A stretch of 64,000 nucleotides of DNA from Bolinopsis microptera (GCF_026151205.1 NC_087072.1:23329603-23393602); one strand, 5' to 3'. Shown: positions 30,948 to 41,901, numbered from the stretch's first letter. Numbers and translations: made by a program. The notes: generated from the letters alone by a model not told the origin.

Positions 30948-31001
30948 CAAATCCAATCTTAAAATCAGTGCAGCAGCCAGAAGAAGGAATTTTCTGCCCA
31001 T
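30948..31001 (-). CDS. First exon: signal peptide
   Basis: An ATG at 31001 opens MGRKFLLLAAALILRLDL, a short basic n-region with a Leu/Ala hydrophobic core, ending at donor TTTG|GTATGTG (phase 0). It sits about 54 bp downstream of a TATA box on the same strand and 260 bp upstream of the C2/DSL-like exon. Predicts secretion. Its link to the downstream exons is inferred from position and compatible biology. Confidence 0.65.
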
Positions 31002-31054
31002 TTTTTCTTCGAATGGCCAGAGTTTGACCGCGTCACCACGAGTAACTTTGATTA

Positions 31055-31062
31055 TATTTATA
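31055..31062 (-). promoter_or_regulatory. TATA box of the secreted-protein gene
   Basis: TATAAATA on the minus strand, about 55 bp upstream of the signal-peptide ATG. A start site about 30 bp downstream (near 31025-31030) would leave a short 5' UTR. The region is AT-rich, so chance occurrence is possible. Confidence 0.45.
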
Positions 31063-31069
31063 ATTTAAG

Positions 31070-32340
31070 TATATTTTAATTAAAGAAGTGCTTACGATCA
31101 AATTGAGATTAACTAAACAGAAAGTGTTTCAACAGCCAACATCAAAAAGTTGCGTGGCAAAACGAGGAACAAAGATCGAAAGTTAGATTTTGCTACAGTT
31201 TCTCTGTCGAGAGATGACACCTGTTGAGCGTGATTGTACGATTAGTTTTGATTGAACTGGTGAAAAACGAAATGGCAACGATAACTGAATACTTATAGAG
31301 GATTTCATAGACCATATTGAATCTGTAAAAATCATGATTAGTTACCACCGCAGAGGATATTTAAAAACCTTATAATCATATTTGTGACTCGTGATTGGAG
31401 TAATTCATCCGTAAATGCTAAATTTCATTCATTCCTTGTCCGACTTATTAAATCGTCTCATCTCATCGGGTAATACCACTCACCTGACCCAGAGATTATA
31501 CCAGGCGGACCTCACACCTGGCAACAACAAAACAAACCTATTCAACACCGAGACAGGAGTATTACTTTAATAAATCGAACTAATTATCGAGTTCTGAGAA
31601 ATCTCGAAAGTTGAATATTTGGTTTTGTTGGATCTGTGCCATGCAAAATGGTCCACAGGAAATCCCTCAGACCAAGCCCAAGCCAATTGAATTATTTAAA
31701 AATTTTGCAACACGAAATTATCCAAGGGTATGAATACCAAGTTGGAATGACATCAACGACATCCTTACAAAGTTACAACAATACAACTATTACGATTCAA
31801 GTGTGGTAGTTATTCAAATGGAAGTTTTGGAGGAGAAGTATGCCAACGACGTGAAGAATAACGGTAGTCTATCGAAGCGTGAGAATTATTTAACGTTTTA
31901 ATGTAATTTATTAATGTGGTTGAGTTTGTAATATTTATATTATATATAACATGATAATATTAAGTCCTAGTTAATTTGCAGTTCTTCATAGAATTTGGAG
32001 TGGAGTTGGGGATGGAATTTGTGATGGAATTTTATATGAAATTCCATATGGAATTGCACGTAGAAGGGTCGAACTTCTTAGACGTCAATCTCACAAGTGA
32101 AATTCTGTACATAATTATAAACTTTAAAAGGTGAAATCATGAACAACTGTTTGGCAAATATCATACGTACAAGCAATAATAATACGTACAATAGCAATTT
32201 GATCTACCTACCCAGTTAAACATTTGGGCATACATAAAACATAAAACGGATCGTGAATCGTGATGCCAGTTTCGTGTTTAAGGGTCCAGCTGGCGCCGTT
32301 AATTCCATATATTATACCACCGATGAATTCTATCATTCAG
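31070..32340. other. Upstream intergenic, no gene seen
   Basis: AT-rich, no recognised repeat or coding frame. It presumably holds upstream control sequence for the minus-strand gene. Confidence 0.45.
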
Positions 32341-32453
32341 TTATAGTATCATGATATTATGGTTCCGATAAAGTTCGGATGGCTATCCCGGACCCTGGTA
32401 ACAGAAGAAGGCCAAGTATAGGGTGTAAAAACTAAAAGAGAGAAGGTACTTAC

Positions 32454-32555
32454 ATCCTCCAAGTTGAAGTCAAATCCAGTGAAAGAGACGTAATCAAAGG
32501 AAGGCAGAAGAATACCATTCTTGACAAGAGCATTGACGAATGGGATTATGGGCAC
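32454..32555 (-). CDS. Isolated exon, BPI/LBP-like C-terminal segment?
   Basis: A minus-strand frame reads IPFVNALVKNGILLPSFDYV then SFTGFDFNLED, ending at a strong donor GAT|GTAAGT. The pattern Asn..(Leu)..Gly-Ile-x-Leu-Pro, followed by a beta-like stretch, is reminiscent of the C-terminal end of BPI/LBP-type lipid-binding proteins. The 5' side runs into the GC-rich array at about 32565, leaving only a GGATAG acceptor candidate. No partner exons were identified, so this may be a relic. Confidence 0.33.
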
Positions 32556-32564
32556 TATCCGTCG

Positions 32565-32960
32565 TGGAGTAGAGTCCGCGGCGGAGCCGCCGGACTCCGA
32601 GCGGACTCCGGTGGAGCCGCCGGACTCCGAGCGGACTCCGGCGGTGCTCCGCCAAAATGTATTTCGTTTGGACTCGAATACATTTTGGCGGACTCCGAGC
32701 GGACTTTAAAGTCCGCCGCGGACTCCGAGCGGCTCCGCGGCGGGTCGGCGGAGTGTCCGCCGCGGACTAAGCCACTAGGCGGACTCCGGTCCGCCGCGGA
32801 CTCCGGCGGAGTGGTCGGCGGACTCCGGCGGACCTCTCTGCCGGACTTGAATCCGGCGGAGTCCGGCGGAGCTTGGCGGAGTCCACCGGGCTCGGTGGAT
32901 TCCGCTCGGAGTCCACCGGCTTCCAACAGAGTCCACTGACTTCCGACTTCCGACTTCTGA
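32565..32960. repeat. GC-rich irregular array of GCGGACTCCG words
   Basis: Dense repeats of GCGGACTCCG, CCGGCGGA and GCCGCCGGACTCC in both orientations. It ends in TTCCGACTTCCGACTTCTGA. It includes a small hairpin (AATGTATTTCG...CGAATACATT). Far more GC-rich than its surroundings. Overlapping open frames on both strands are by-products of the repeat. Confidence 0.8.
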
Positions 32961-33271
32961 CTTCCGACCCTCGGCTAAATTTGTCACGTGACATACAACA
33001 TAGCATTTTGCGATATTGTGGTCAGATGAAAAGGTCGCTAGTGATAAACCTTAACCATTACCCTCGCAATGTCAATAGTGTACAACTCTAGTCCTAACTT
33101 TGACCCTATAATGTATATACGTTGACCCTAACCCTCCACTAAACCGTCAGCAGCGAAATATCAATGTCATTAACTGGTCACGTGACCAAAACAATTTTTG
33201 TCATATTATCTCATATAGGGAAGCGTTTTTAGTTTTACCCTACAGTACGTTGCATGTGGCGTCATTCGGCT

Positions 33272-33299
33272 TACCTGGGGACCCCAGGCTATTATGTAT
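33272..33299. repeat. 3' end of the CATTCCGCCGAATC element
   Basis: TTACCTGGGGACCCCAGGCT then ATTATG, matching the right end of 61079-61155. Confidence 0.55.
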
Positions 33300-33302
33300 C
33301 GT

Positions 33303-33425
33303 ATCATTTTGCATATTTTGCAGACGCGGTCAATCAAATTAATATCAATTCCTTTTTGTTGGGAAAGAGAGACACTGGCAGCGGTCCACTCTACCCATGA
33401 TTATGGGTTTTGGTCAAATTTGTTT
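33303..33425. repeat. Single arm of the 40.3-kb hairpin element
   Basis: CGGTCAATCAAATTAATATC, GGGAAAGAGAGACACTGGCA, CGGTCCACTCTACCCATGA: near-identical to each arm of the inverted repeat at 40335-40840. Confidence 0.8.
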
Positions 33426-33439
33426 CTCTTTAATACAAT

Positions 33440-33830
33440 TCACCTGTTACAACAACTTCAGCTACATTTATGTTCCCTATACTCTTACTTAGCGTTACAG
33501 TGACCCCGTCAGTGTCACAGATCAGTGTGTAGATCTGGTCTGCCTGCTCTAGTCCGTATGTTAGTTGGAGTGTCCCGCAGGAGCTCTGTTTTACCTCTCC
33601 TTGGTACACTGACACATCTACTTCGTTATGACCATCCACACACATCTTAAAATTAGCTTCATTCTCTGCACACCATTGACTTTCAGGACGGTTTTGGTAC
33701 CAGTCGGTATAAAATTGGTGGTAGATAAGGACCTTGTGGATAAAGTAGGTTCCATCAAACTCTAACTTTATCCAGCCTGCTCCGTTATCAGTGACAGTAG
33801 CTGCTACATTTGCGGGAGGCACATGTTTTG
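33440..33830 (-). CDS. Exon with galactose-binding-like (discoidin/F5-8C-like) domain
   Basis: A minus-strand frame of about 130 codons: GAGWIKLEFDGTYFIHKVLI, YHQFYTDW, WCAENEANFKMCVDGHNEVD, SVYQGE, SSCGTLQLTYGLEQADQIYT, then ICDTDGVTVTLS and NVAEVVVTG. The order (aromatic-rich W.KLEFDG, hydrophobic I.KVLIY, later beta strands with paired Cys, final EVVV.G) is that of galactose-binding-like jelly-roll domains found in F5/8C and fucolectin-type proteins. A likely acceptor is AAATGTAG near 33802. Either a donor at ACAG|GTGAAT or the TAA near 33430 ends it. It lies beside a repeat arm; no partner exons are assigned. Confidence 0.55.
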
Positions 33831-33999
33831 GCAATATTCCACCATGCAAAGCCAACTTTCGTGAACGTTTTAATATGGGCACGTGATTTCCTGTTCCCGT
33901 ATTTCTTTTAAAGTGCGGCAATTTTCAGAAAAAAATTCGTACGCGAATTTAATTCGAATAATACGTTTAGTGCGAATTTAAGAGCATTGGTTTGTGGTT

Positions 34000-34255
34000 G
34001 TTGCTATCCAGCGCTAGTTGTCGACTAGCGCTGGATAACGCTGGTTATGCGACATTGTCGCACCCGACGGTTTGTCGGATAGTCTGGATAGTTGTCGACA
34101 ATAGTTGTCGACAACTAGCGCTGGATAGCGACAACTAGCGCTGATATCGACAACTAGCGCTGGATTGCGACAATTATCGAAAATTTATATTTTGCGCTGA
34201 ATATCTTTTACCAGCGCTGGATAACGACAACTAGCGGCTGATAAACGACGGCTTG
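34000..34255. mobile_element. Degenerate relative of the AGCGCTGG foldback element
   Basis: Repeats CGACAACTAGCGCTGGATA in both orientations and keeps landmark blocks of the 56581-58222 element in the same order: TATGCGACATTGTCGCAC and GACAATTATCGAAAATTTAT followed by TTTTGCGCTG. Confidence 0.78.
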
Positions 34256-34461
34256 AATGTGTCAGTGAGGTAGATTGGGGTTTGCGGTAAATCTGCGGGG
34301 GGGGGGGCAATGGCATAAATGGAGAAAATGGAGAATTACTCATAGGTTTTTCCATTTTCTCCATAGAAATAGTCTCCACTTTATGCCATTTTATGCCATT
34401 GAAAACCTGAAAAATTTAGAATTTCGAGAAAAATTATCTTAAAAAAAGATATTTTCGGCCA

Positions 34462-35012
34462 ATAATGAACAGAGTATCACGAAACATGGAGAAAAGTGGT
34501 TTTCAGAAAAACCTTGAAAAATGTTGACTTAGAAAATGTTCGGTCCGAGTCATTTTCGATACGTACCTCCCGTATCGAGAGCTCCCGATTCCGAGCTCGT
34601 GTTGCAAAGGGGAGGCCTGCCTTCCGAGATCGCATTACTTCGAGTCCAAAATTGTGTATCGAGGGGAAGGTGTGGACTTCGAAAAACCGAAAAAATATTT
34701 TCGCCAAATAATGAACAGAGTAGCATGAAACGTGGAGAAATCGGTTTTCAGAAAAATTTTGACTCGATACGAAAGGTACGTATCGAGAATGACTCGGGCC
34801 GAAAATTTTCTAAGTCAAAATTTTTCAAAGTTTTTCTAAAAACCACTTTTCTCCACGTTTCATGCTACCCTCTTCATTATAAGTCGAAAATATTTTTTTG
34901 GTTTTTCGGTTTATCGAAGTCTGCACCTACCCCTCGATACACAAATTTGGACTCGAGGCTTCCCCTGGTAATGCGATCTCGGAAGGCAGGCCTCCCCTTT
35001 GCAGTGCGAGCT
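34462..35012. repeat. Composite inverted repeat, ~550 bp
   Basis: Two blocks (AATGAACAGAGTA...GTCATTTTCGATACGTACC and TTGCAAAGGGGAGGCCTGCC...AAAAATATTTTCG) occur forward at 34462-34705, partly again at 34712-34760, and inverted at about 34780-35010. Probably a hairpin MITE or two abutting MITEs. Termini not resolved. Confidence 0.7.
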
Positions 35013-35099
35013 TGTTTCGACTGTCGAGGATGTAGGTCGCACTTCTCAGTGCCTATTACTCTCCCCTATTACTCGCTCCTGCTGTAGCCTGTAGAAATA

Positions 35100-36180
35100 A
35101 GTTTACACTAGGCTTGAGTAATTATGAGTTTGCCTGAAGTGTGCCTCTACTAACCTAGTATAAGCATCTAGTAGCCTACTATGAGCTTTCATAAGCTTGT
35201 TACGCCCCTATCAGAATGAAACCAAACACCCCCTCCCCTCGGCTGATTATGTGATATGTGAACGACCCCTTATTATATAATAATTTATCATGCCATAGCA
35301 TAGGCATTAGTATCACATTAGGGCATGATCACTTTTTCGATCTTCGGCTTCCTCGTTCACATCTTCGAAGTTATTATTTACCTCCACATCTTGTTAATTG
35401 TTTACGCTGAAATGCAGGATTGGACCGAGGTGGTCGAATACAAAATTGTTTTTAAAAAGCAGGTAATACTGATATGATGCTTAAAGCATGGAATATTTAA
35501 TTCACGATAACCCATTTGAGGAAGATCACCTGTGAAGTGTGATATGATCATCAAATCTGGTCATATTTCGTATCTGTTGTTTTTACACAACTTTCATTAT
35601 CATAGTATATAGACACTGATCTAGAGATATTTTGACATTTTTACTGCTTAACGACTGACTTTCTTGCTTATTGTACGAAAAATTAATTTATTATTATTCT
35701 AACAAATTATCTGCTAAAGTTTTTAAAAAGCAAAAAAAAGATGAAAAATATTGAATTTTTGATGGTTTTAAATGCCTTCGATCGAGCGTGCATTTTAATC
35801 ATAATGTCCGTTCATAATTATGTCCGTTCATTTAATGTCCGGTCAAATAAGGTCCGATAAGGTATATCAAGATTTAAAGTGGGCGGTTAGTCGGGTTAGA
35901 ATTAGCTGGTTAGCTTGTAGAGGTCCAATAACGCTAAATTTTATCGATGATTTTATTTTTACGGAATTTCGAACTTTTTTGAAATAATTTTTAAAGAAAA
36001 AATGTCGTCATTATCGGTTTATCGGTTAGAAATTATCGCCGATAACCGATAATGACTTTTTCACAAATTATCGTCGATAATATCGGTTACAAACCCTAAA
36101 CAAAATTAAACTCCAAAACGACGACGGAAATATCATAAATAGTGACAGCTGATCACTTAAACTCATACTGATAGTCATAC
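35100..36180. other. Intergenic with small repeat scraps
   Basis: No gene seen. It contains a short GTCCGTTCATAATT/ATGTCCG repeat near 35800 and an ATTATCGGTTATCGG-type palindromic scrap at 36005-36090. Confidence 0.45.
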
Positions 36181-36185
36181 TTCTC

Positions 36186-37065
36186 CAACATTGCCACAAC
36201 AATCAAAGATGAGAACAGCGCGCGTACTGTATTCGATCCAGGGGATATAAACATTACCTAAGTAGCCCAGTTTCGCAGTTTAAATTAAATATGTTCGTAA
36301 GGCCAAATACCGAAAGTGAAGTTGAGCAAATAATTAGCAACTTTACCACTTTTTGGATTTTTACCCGGTGGAAAATTAAGGGATTTGTTTTATTTTGATA
36401 CCATCTTGTCACAGGAGGGCCAAAGTGCAAAGAAACTGCTGCTAACTGCTGGTAACTGCTGCTACTGCTGCTCACAGCTGCTAACTGCTACTAGCAGCAG
36501 TAAGCAGCAGTGAGCAGCAGTTAGCAGCAGCAGTTAGCAGCAGCATTAGCAGCAGTTAGCAGCAGTTAGCAGCAGTTAGCAGCAGTTTCTTTGCACTTTT
36601 GACTTTGGCCCTCCTGTGTTGTGTGGCTGTGTTAAAGCTATCTTTATCATTTAGTTATTGGTAGATCAGAAGGCCGTACGGGCATTTTCTGCTCTATACG
36701 TTATGCACAAGTTATGGACATCAAATAGTAATACACTCGATCCTCTAGACGTATGTTTTGGGATGATTCGACTGAGTTTGCTAGGGTAAAATTGCAAAAA
36801 AAATTGCCAAAAACTTTAACACAGCCAGTAGCCACACAAGATGGAATCAAAATAAAACAAATCCCTTAATTTTCCACGGGGTAAAAATCCAAAAAGTGGT
36901 AAAGTTGCAAATTATTTGTTCAACTTCACTTCCGATAATAGTTGGCCTTACGAACACAGACTGCGAAACTGGGCTACTTAGGTAATGTTTATACTTTATA
37001 TCCCCCTGGATCAAATACATTACGAATGCTGATCTCATCTTGAGTTTTGTGGCAATGTTGGCAAA
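36186..37065. mobile_element. Long inverted-repeat element with nested CAGCAG hairpin
   Basis: Arms at about 36186-36410 and 36835-37065 are inverted copies (CAACATTGCCACAA, GATCCAGGGG, TTACCTAAGTAGCCCAGTTT, CTTTACCACTTTTTGGATTT) with scattered differences. Between them lie the inner hairpin at 36411-36625 and about 200 bp of unique sequence. No target duplication was determined. Confidence 0.78.
36411..36625. repeat. AGCAGCAGTT minisatellite hairpin
   Basis: GGAGGGCCAAAGTGCAAAGA leads into CTGCTGCTAACTGCTG repeats, then about twelve TTAGCAGCAG-type decamers in the opposite sense, closing with TCTTTGCACTTTTGACTTTG. One arm is CTG-rich and the other CAG-rich. Confidence 0.88.
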
Positions 37066-37412
37066 CTTTTTTCGAATTTACCACTCAAACAGCTGACCGA
37101 ATTTAGAGAACTCAGGGATCTGAAAGCTCAGGGATTCATTATAGTCATGGACTGTTGAACTGAATAAATTCATTTCCTGATGTTGCCGTGTCCAGTGAAG
37201 CCAAAATTAGCATTACTGCCAATGAATAGATCATCTCAAATTTCTCCTCTTTCCAATATCTATAAAATGTTGTTAACTTTAGAAAAATATAAAAGAATAA
37301 ACATGGTTTCAATTAAATTAAGAACAGGTATCTGATAAATCATATAAGTAGCGTCTGTCATCATGATCCAACTTGTAAAAAAGCAAATCTTATATCTTTT
37401 GGTCGTTTTATA

Positions 37413-37739
37413 ATGAACAGTTATGCTATTAATGTGCAATCATTAGTAAAGAACATCACATACTTCCGTAAAGAAATCGACAGTTATACTAAGTATGACG
37501 TTTTGTGTCTTCACGAAACTAATTTGAAGTTAGATAAATTACCAAATGGAATCTCCGACATTAAAATTGAAGGGTTTCACGAGCCTATTGTTCAGGAACC
37601 ATTACGAAAATCAGGAAAAGGTGGTGGCCTTGCAATTTACATTAATAATAATAAGAGGGTTTGTGATGCCGAAAATATAGAAAATCTTAAGGCAACTACA
37701 GATCCCGAAGACACGTGCGATGAATTTCAATTAGTCTAA
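37413..37739 (+). pseudogene. LINE endonuclease N-terminal fragment
   Basis: The frame reads NSYAINVQSLVKNITYF, YDVLCLHETNLKL, SGKGGGLAIYINNNKRV: the start of an APE-type endonuclease (N-x-Q-S-L, H/N-E-T, GGG.A.Y). It is cut after about 90 codons, where Ty3-type sequence begins. Clade unresolved. Confidence 0.6.
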
Positions 37740-38215
37740 GCCATTTGTGATAAGAACAGATGCTTCTAAGATTGAAGATTGCAGTGGGAAGTGTGCTTGG
37801 GCAGTATGATGCGAATGGTTTGTTCAAACCAATTGGTTATCACTCCGAGACCTTTAACCAGAAGAATACGAAGAACTGGTCTGCTACAGAGCGAGAACTT
37901 TATGGTATCATAAATGCTAGCAGAAAGTGGAAAGCTTTTTGCTATGAAAGGATCACATTCTATTCGGATCATGAGCCACTGAGGAACATTCATAGACAGA
38001 AAGATACCAGAAGGAAAATCGGCCATTGGATACTAGAGTTAGAAAATCTTGATTACTGTATCAAGTACCTGAAGGGAGCGGACAACCAGGAAGCAGATTA
38101 CTTGAGCAGAATAATGGGGAGTGATGCTCCATCAGAAGAGTCAAGACCCTTCAGTGTTTGTGTTAAGGGAGAATCTGCTCCGAGAGGCTCTGATGAGAGA
38201 CAAAGATATTGCTGA
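37740..38215 (+). pseudogene. Ty3/gypsy-type pol fragment (RNase H)
   Basis: Encodes the RNase H of an LTR retroelement: an RTDAS start, GSVLGQYDANG, NWSATERELYGII, FYSDHEPL and GADNQEADYLSR. The beginning is in a different frame from the rest because the 7-mer AAGATTG is duplicated in tandem near 37770. There is no integrase, protease or LTR nearby. A truncated, inactive relic. Confidence 0.78.
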
Positions 38216-38479
38216 AGCAATAGAAACACTCCGTCAGGATCGTGGATAAAGGCTTATTCAGGAAATTCTTGAATAATAATGTCAGGCTATATATTTCCAG
38301 TTATATATATTACACCTTTAGTTTATATTATAGGACCTTTGGCTTATATACTTTTACATTAACTTTGTTATCTCTCAGGATATATTGTTATCTATTTCTA
38401 CATGTTCTTGTGATAATCCTTTGAACACTCTTTCGCTATACCCAGTCGTGTATCATTGCCCCAGAGGCCAGAACACAGA

Positions 38480-39420
38480 CCGACATGGGGCTCATACCCC
38501 ATGTGGGTCGACAGCTCTTCTACATTGCATAAGGGGTGCCGTAGCTATTTTGGTGGTATTGGTGACATGTTCATTGAAATTGAGCCTGCTGTCGAAGGTG
38601 ACTCCTAGGAATTTGGCAGATTTGGATAGACCTATAGTGGTGTTACCCACCACCACAGGTCTTAGTGTCCATTTCTTATTCCAGGTTAACATGACTAATT
38701 GTGTTTTAAGTGCGCTTATGGATAGATCTTCGGTTTGTCACCATTTTTCTATTGTGTTGATGGTTTTGCGTGTTCTGTTTCAGATGATATCGAAATCATT
38801 CCCCTCCGCTAGAGAAATCAGATCGTCCGCAAAAGCTTGCAGATAACCTGGTATGTCTCTTACGGTTTCGGCCAGGAGATCATCGACTATCAGGTTCCAG
38901 AGGAAAGGGGAAGGATGCCACCTTGGGGGCAACCTCTCCGGATCCGAACCCTTTTCGACTTATCCTTATGATTTAATGTGATGAATCTGTTAGTTACCAT
39001 GTTGATAATCCATTGTGCTGTGGCCAGATCCACTTTCGTGGTCTTGATAGCGTCAGAAATAGCCTTGAAAGAGACATTATCAAAAGCTCCCTCTATATCT
39101 AGAATGACTCCTAAGACATATCCCTTCTTAGCTTATATCCTGCGCTCGATGGTGTGAGTAACTTTATGAAGAGCTGCTTCAGTCGAACATCCTTCTTAAA
39201 GTCAAATTGTGGTTTGTTGATGTCTTTAGCGATATTAAGGTCGTGTTGCATATCCCAAAATATCACCTTCTCCTGCAGTTTTAACATCAGGAGAAAGGGT
39301 GATAGTGCGAAATGACTTCGGTTGGTAGTAGTCGGTTTCACCAGACTTTGGGAGGAAGATCCCAAGGGATTATTTCCACAAAGTTGGAATGTGTTGGGTT
39401 TCATGATTTTTTGTCATAAT
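38480..39420 (-). pseudogene. Broken LINE reverse transcriptase (R1/I/Jockey-like)
   Basis: Several minus-strand frames together cover an RT: LSPFLLMLKLQEKVIFWDMQ, QFDFKKDV, then in another frame a PFLWNL..DDLL stretch and QAFADDLISLAE (catalytic FADD), then TTIGLSKSAKFLGVTFDSRL. Frame changes and stops make it dead. The 'EKVIFWDMQ' and 'LWN..VDDLL' wording suggests the R1/I/Jockey side of LINEs, tentatively. Confidence 0.65.
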
Positions 39421-39777
39421 GGTTCTGGTGATGTCTTTGATGTGTGGAAAGTATTCCAATTAACTTGTGGCCTTTACAATTATTGGGCCATTAAAACTTC
39501 ATGAAGGCCACGGGTGTTATGCGACAAAAGTTGCGGGCAACGATTTCCTGATGGCTAGTGAAAAGCCCGTGATAATCAGATGTTTGCAAACAGACTCATA
39601 GCTAGACGCTGTGTCCTTATAGTCTATGTAATAAGCGCCATGAGTTGGCACAGAACTTTTTGTCTCTGATTTTGATAAATTTGATACCAAAAGTTGCCTC
39701 TAAGTGTGAATAATGCAAATTCACCGTGTAGCAAAATAACGTCGAGCTATATGTGGGCCTCCTGTGCATTACAAGAA

Positions 39778-40090
39778 CTAGCAGGAACCCGTCTAACCCT
39801 AAAATGGTGTCAAGACTCAAGAGACTAAAACAATTATTACCTATTTAATTCTCGTTTTTGACACCACTTGGGGTACCAAATTTTGGGCTCTAAAACTCCT
39901 ATTTCTTGGCCAATTTTTTATTTTTTCATAATGATTTGGAGGCCATTAAAGCATTTGACCCAGTCAAAAAAGTTTCAGTTGTATATCTTTTACGGTTTTT
40001 GCAGAAATTCGCGTTAAAGTTGATGCCGTGGTGTCAGTAAAATGGCACAGATAAATATATATATATCGTCTCGCTTTATATATAGTAAGA
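39778..40090 (-). mobile_element. Helitron-like non-autonomous element, copy 1
   Basis: Read on the minus strand it begins TCTTACTATATATAAAGCGA and ends GGGTTCCTGCTAG, flanked by A and T with no duplication: the TC...CTRR/A-T rule of Helitrons. It has a TGGTGTCAA/TTGACACCA inverted pair near the 3' end. Copies at 59704 and 63338 share the exact ends. Confidence 0.6.
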
Positions 40091-40334
40091 TGTACAAAGG
40101 ACGAAAAATGGGTAATTTATTGCTTAAAATGCCTAAAACTCCTAAAATATTGAATATTTTAAAATGATTATTACAGTATCGTAATGAGCTTAGTCAGACG
40201 CAACTTTTGGTACCAAAATTATAATATTTCAGATTGAAAAATTTTGAAAATAATTTTCCTTTAAATCTTAAAATAGTAGTACTAAAAGTTTCGTCTCGAT
40301 GAGCTGATTACGATGCCATAATAATTATGTGATA

Positions 40335-40840
40335 ATTTTACCAAAACCCATATTCATGGGTAGAGTGGACCGCTGCCAGTGTCTCTCTTTCCCAAACAAA
40401 AGGAAATGATATTAATTTGATTGACCGTTCTCAAATGCAAAATGATACCGAGAATGAAATCGGTCGCTCGCTTTTTCCATTCATTCACGGCTTACGAATT
40501 GTAATAAATTTCGATTGATTACATCAGTCAGATGCTGTAAAAATCTCTTTGGGTTGCGTTCGGATCGATACCTAGTATTTCGGGGTGAGGGTAGTAGTTA
40601 TTGCTTATTGAATTAGCTGAAGTTTATTGAATCTTTATTGCCGAGTACAGCTGCCTTTGGGTAGATCTTCTTAATCTATTACAATTGTAAATGAATGGGA
40701 AAAGCGAGCGACCGATTTCATTCTCGGTATCATTTTGCATTTGAGAACGGTCAATCAAATTAATATCATTTCCTTTTGTTTGGGAAAGAGAGACACTGGC
40801 AGCGGTCCACTCTACCCATGAATATGGGTTTTGGTAAAAT
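40335..40840. mobile_element. Hairpin element with 150-bp near-perfect arms
   Basis: Arms 40335-40486 and 40688-40840 start ATTTTACCAAAACCCATATT and continue through TAGAGTGGACCGCTGCCAGT to CGGTCGCTCGCTTTT with only one or two differences. The loop of about 200 bp is unrelated. No clear target duplication. Confidence 0.88.
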
Positions 40841-40849
40841 ATCATCTCT

Positions 40850-41890
40850 TTTTGATTATAATGTCAGGGTACTTTATAAAGTCGAAATATAAACTGATAT
40901 CTTCATTAATTAATAAGGAGGAAGTTTCAACGATTTCGAAATTTTCCTTTAAAAACATTTCCTTGTGTTTAGGTAAGCATATCGGTCGATCACTGACTGA
41001 ATATGCCACTTAATACTCATTCAAGTTGGCATTAAATTCATATATAATGACATTAAACTGTCGTGGCAAAGCAGAATTTGTTGGAAATCACGAATGAGCA
41101 AAATTCTCACCTTTCGCACGTGCAAACTTTGAGCGGACGTTGCGTGCGCATCCAATATTGAATCGCCGTAAATTTTTTCATGTAATTGTTTTATATATAG
41201 TTTGATAAGCATGCAAAGTTTCAAAGTATTTCAAGAAGAACTGTAATCACAACGGCACTCTAAAGTTGACAGAAAATGACGAAAACAGCAATTTTCAGTG
41301 ATTTTAGCAATTTTCTATCAATTTGGGCGTGTCTCCACGTGTGCAACTTTTTGATTTTCAACTTCAAAACTAGCCTAATGCACAATTTATACCTATAGGA
41401 AGCAGAACTGAGCTCCTCAACTCAAGGCATGGCCCAACACCAGAGAATACTAAATCGCAAAATTGACGTTTTTATAAAATAATTCTTCAAAAAAGCACAA
41501 ACTTCAATGACGAATATCTTTATGAAGGAGCAAGCTAGAAAAACTTTCCGGTAGATTTTCAGAATGCTTGAACAATTATCTAAGGTGAAAATCTCCTCAG
41601 ATTTTGAATAAAATTACTCCTTAATGGTTTAAAATTAATTTTAAAAGTTATTACTTTGTCAAAAATCAAGTTTTAAAAACGGTTAACTTGATGACGTCAT
41701 CAAGGGGTGTTTATGACGTCAAATAATTTTTTTATACAATGTAAACTAAAGTGTAAACAATTATTTGCAAGACCTGTGGTCGGAAATGGCTTTATCTTTT
41801 ATACTTTTGAATCTATGGACAATTAAATACAGGCTACAATTGACTGGCAAAGCGTCTATCCCTGAATATGTATGTATATATATATCACGA
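40850..41890. other. Intergenic, no gene seen
   Basis: AT-rich, T-tract-rich DNA. No supported feature. Confidence 0.45.
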
Positions 41891-41901
41891 CAATCTGTCG
41901 T

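Noticed and set aside
32555-33006. Several overlapping frames rich in Arg/Ser/Pro
   Set aside because: They are by-products of the GC-rich array and appear on both strands.
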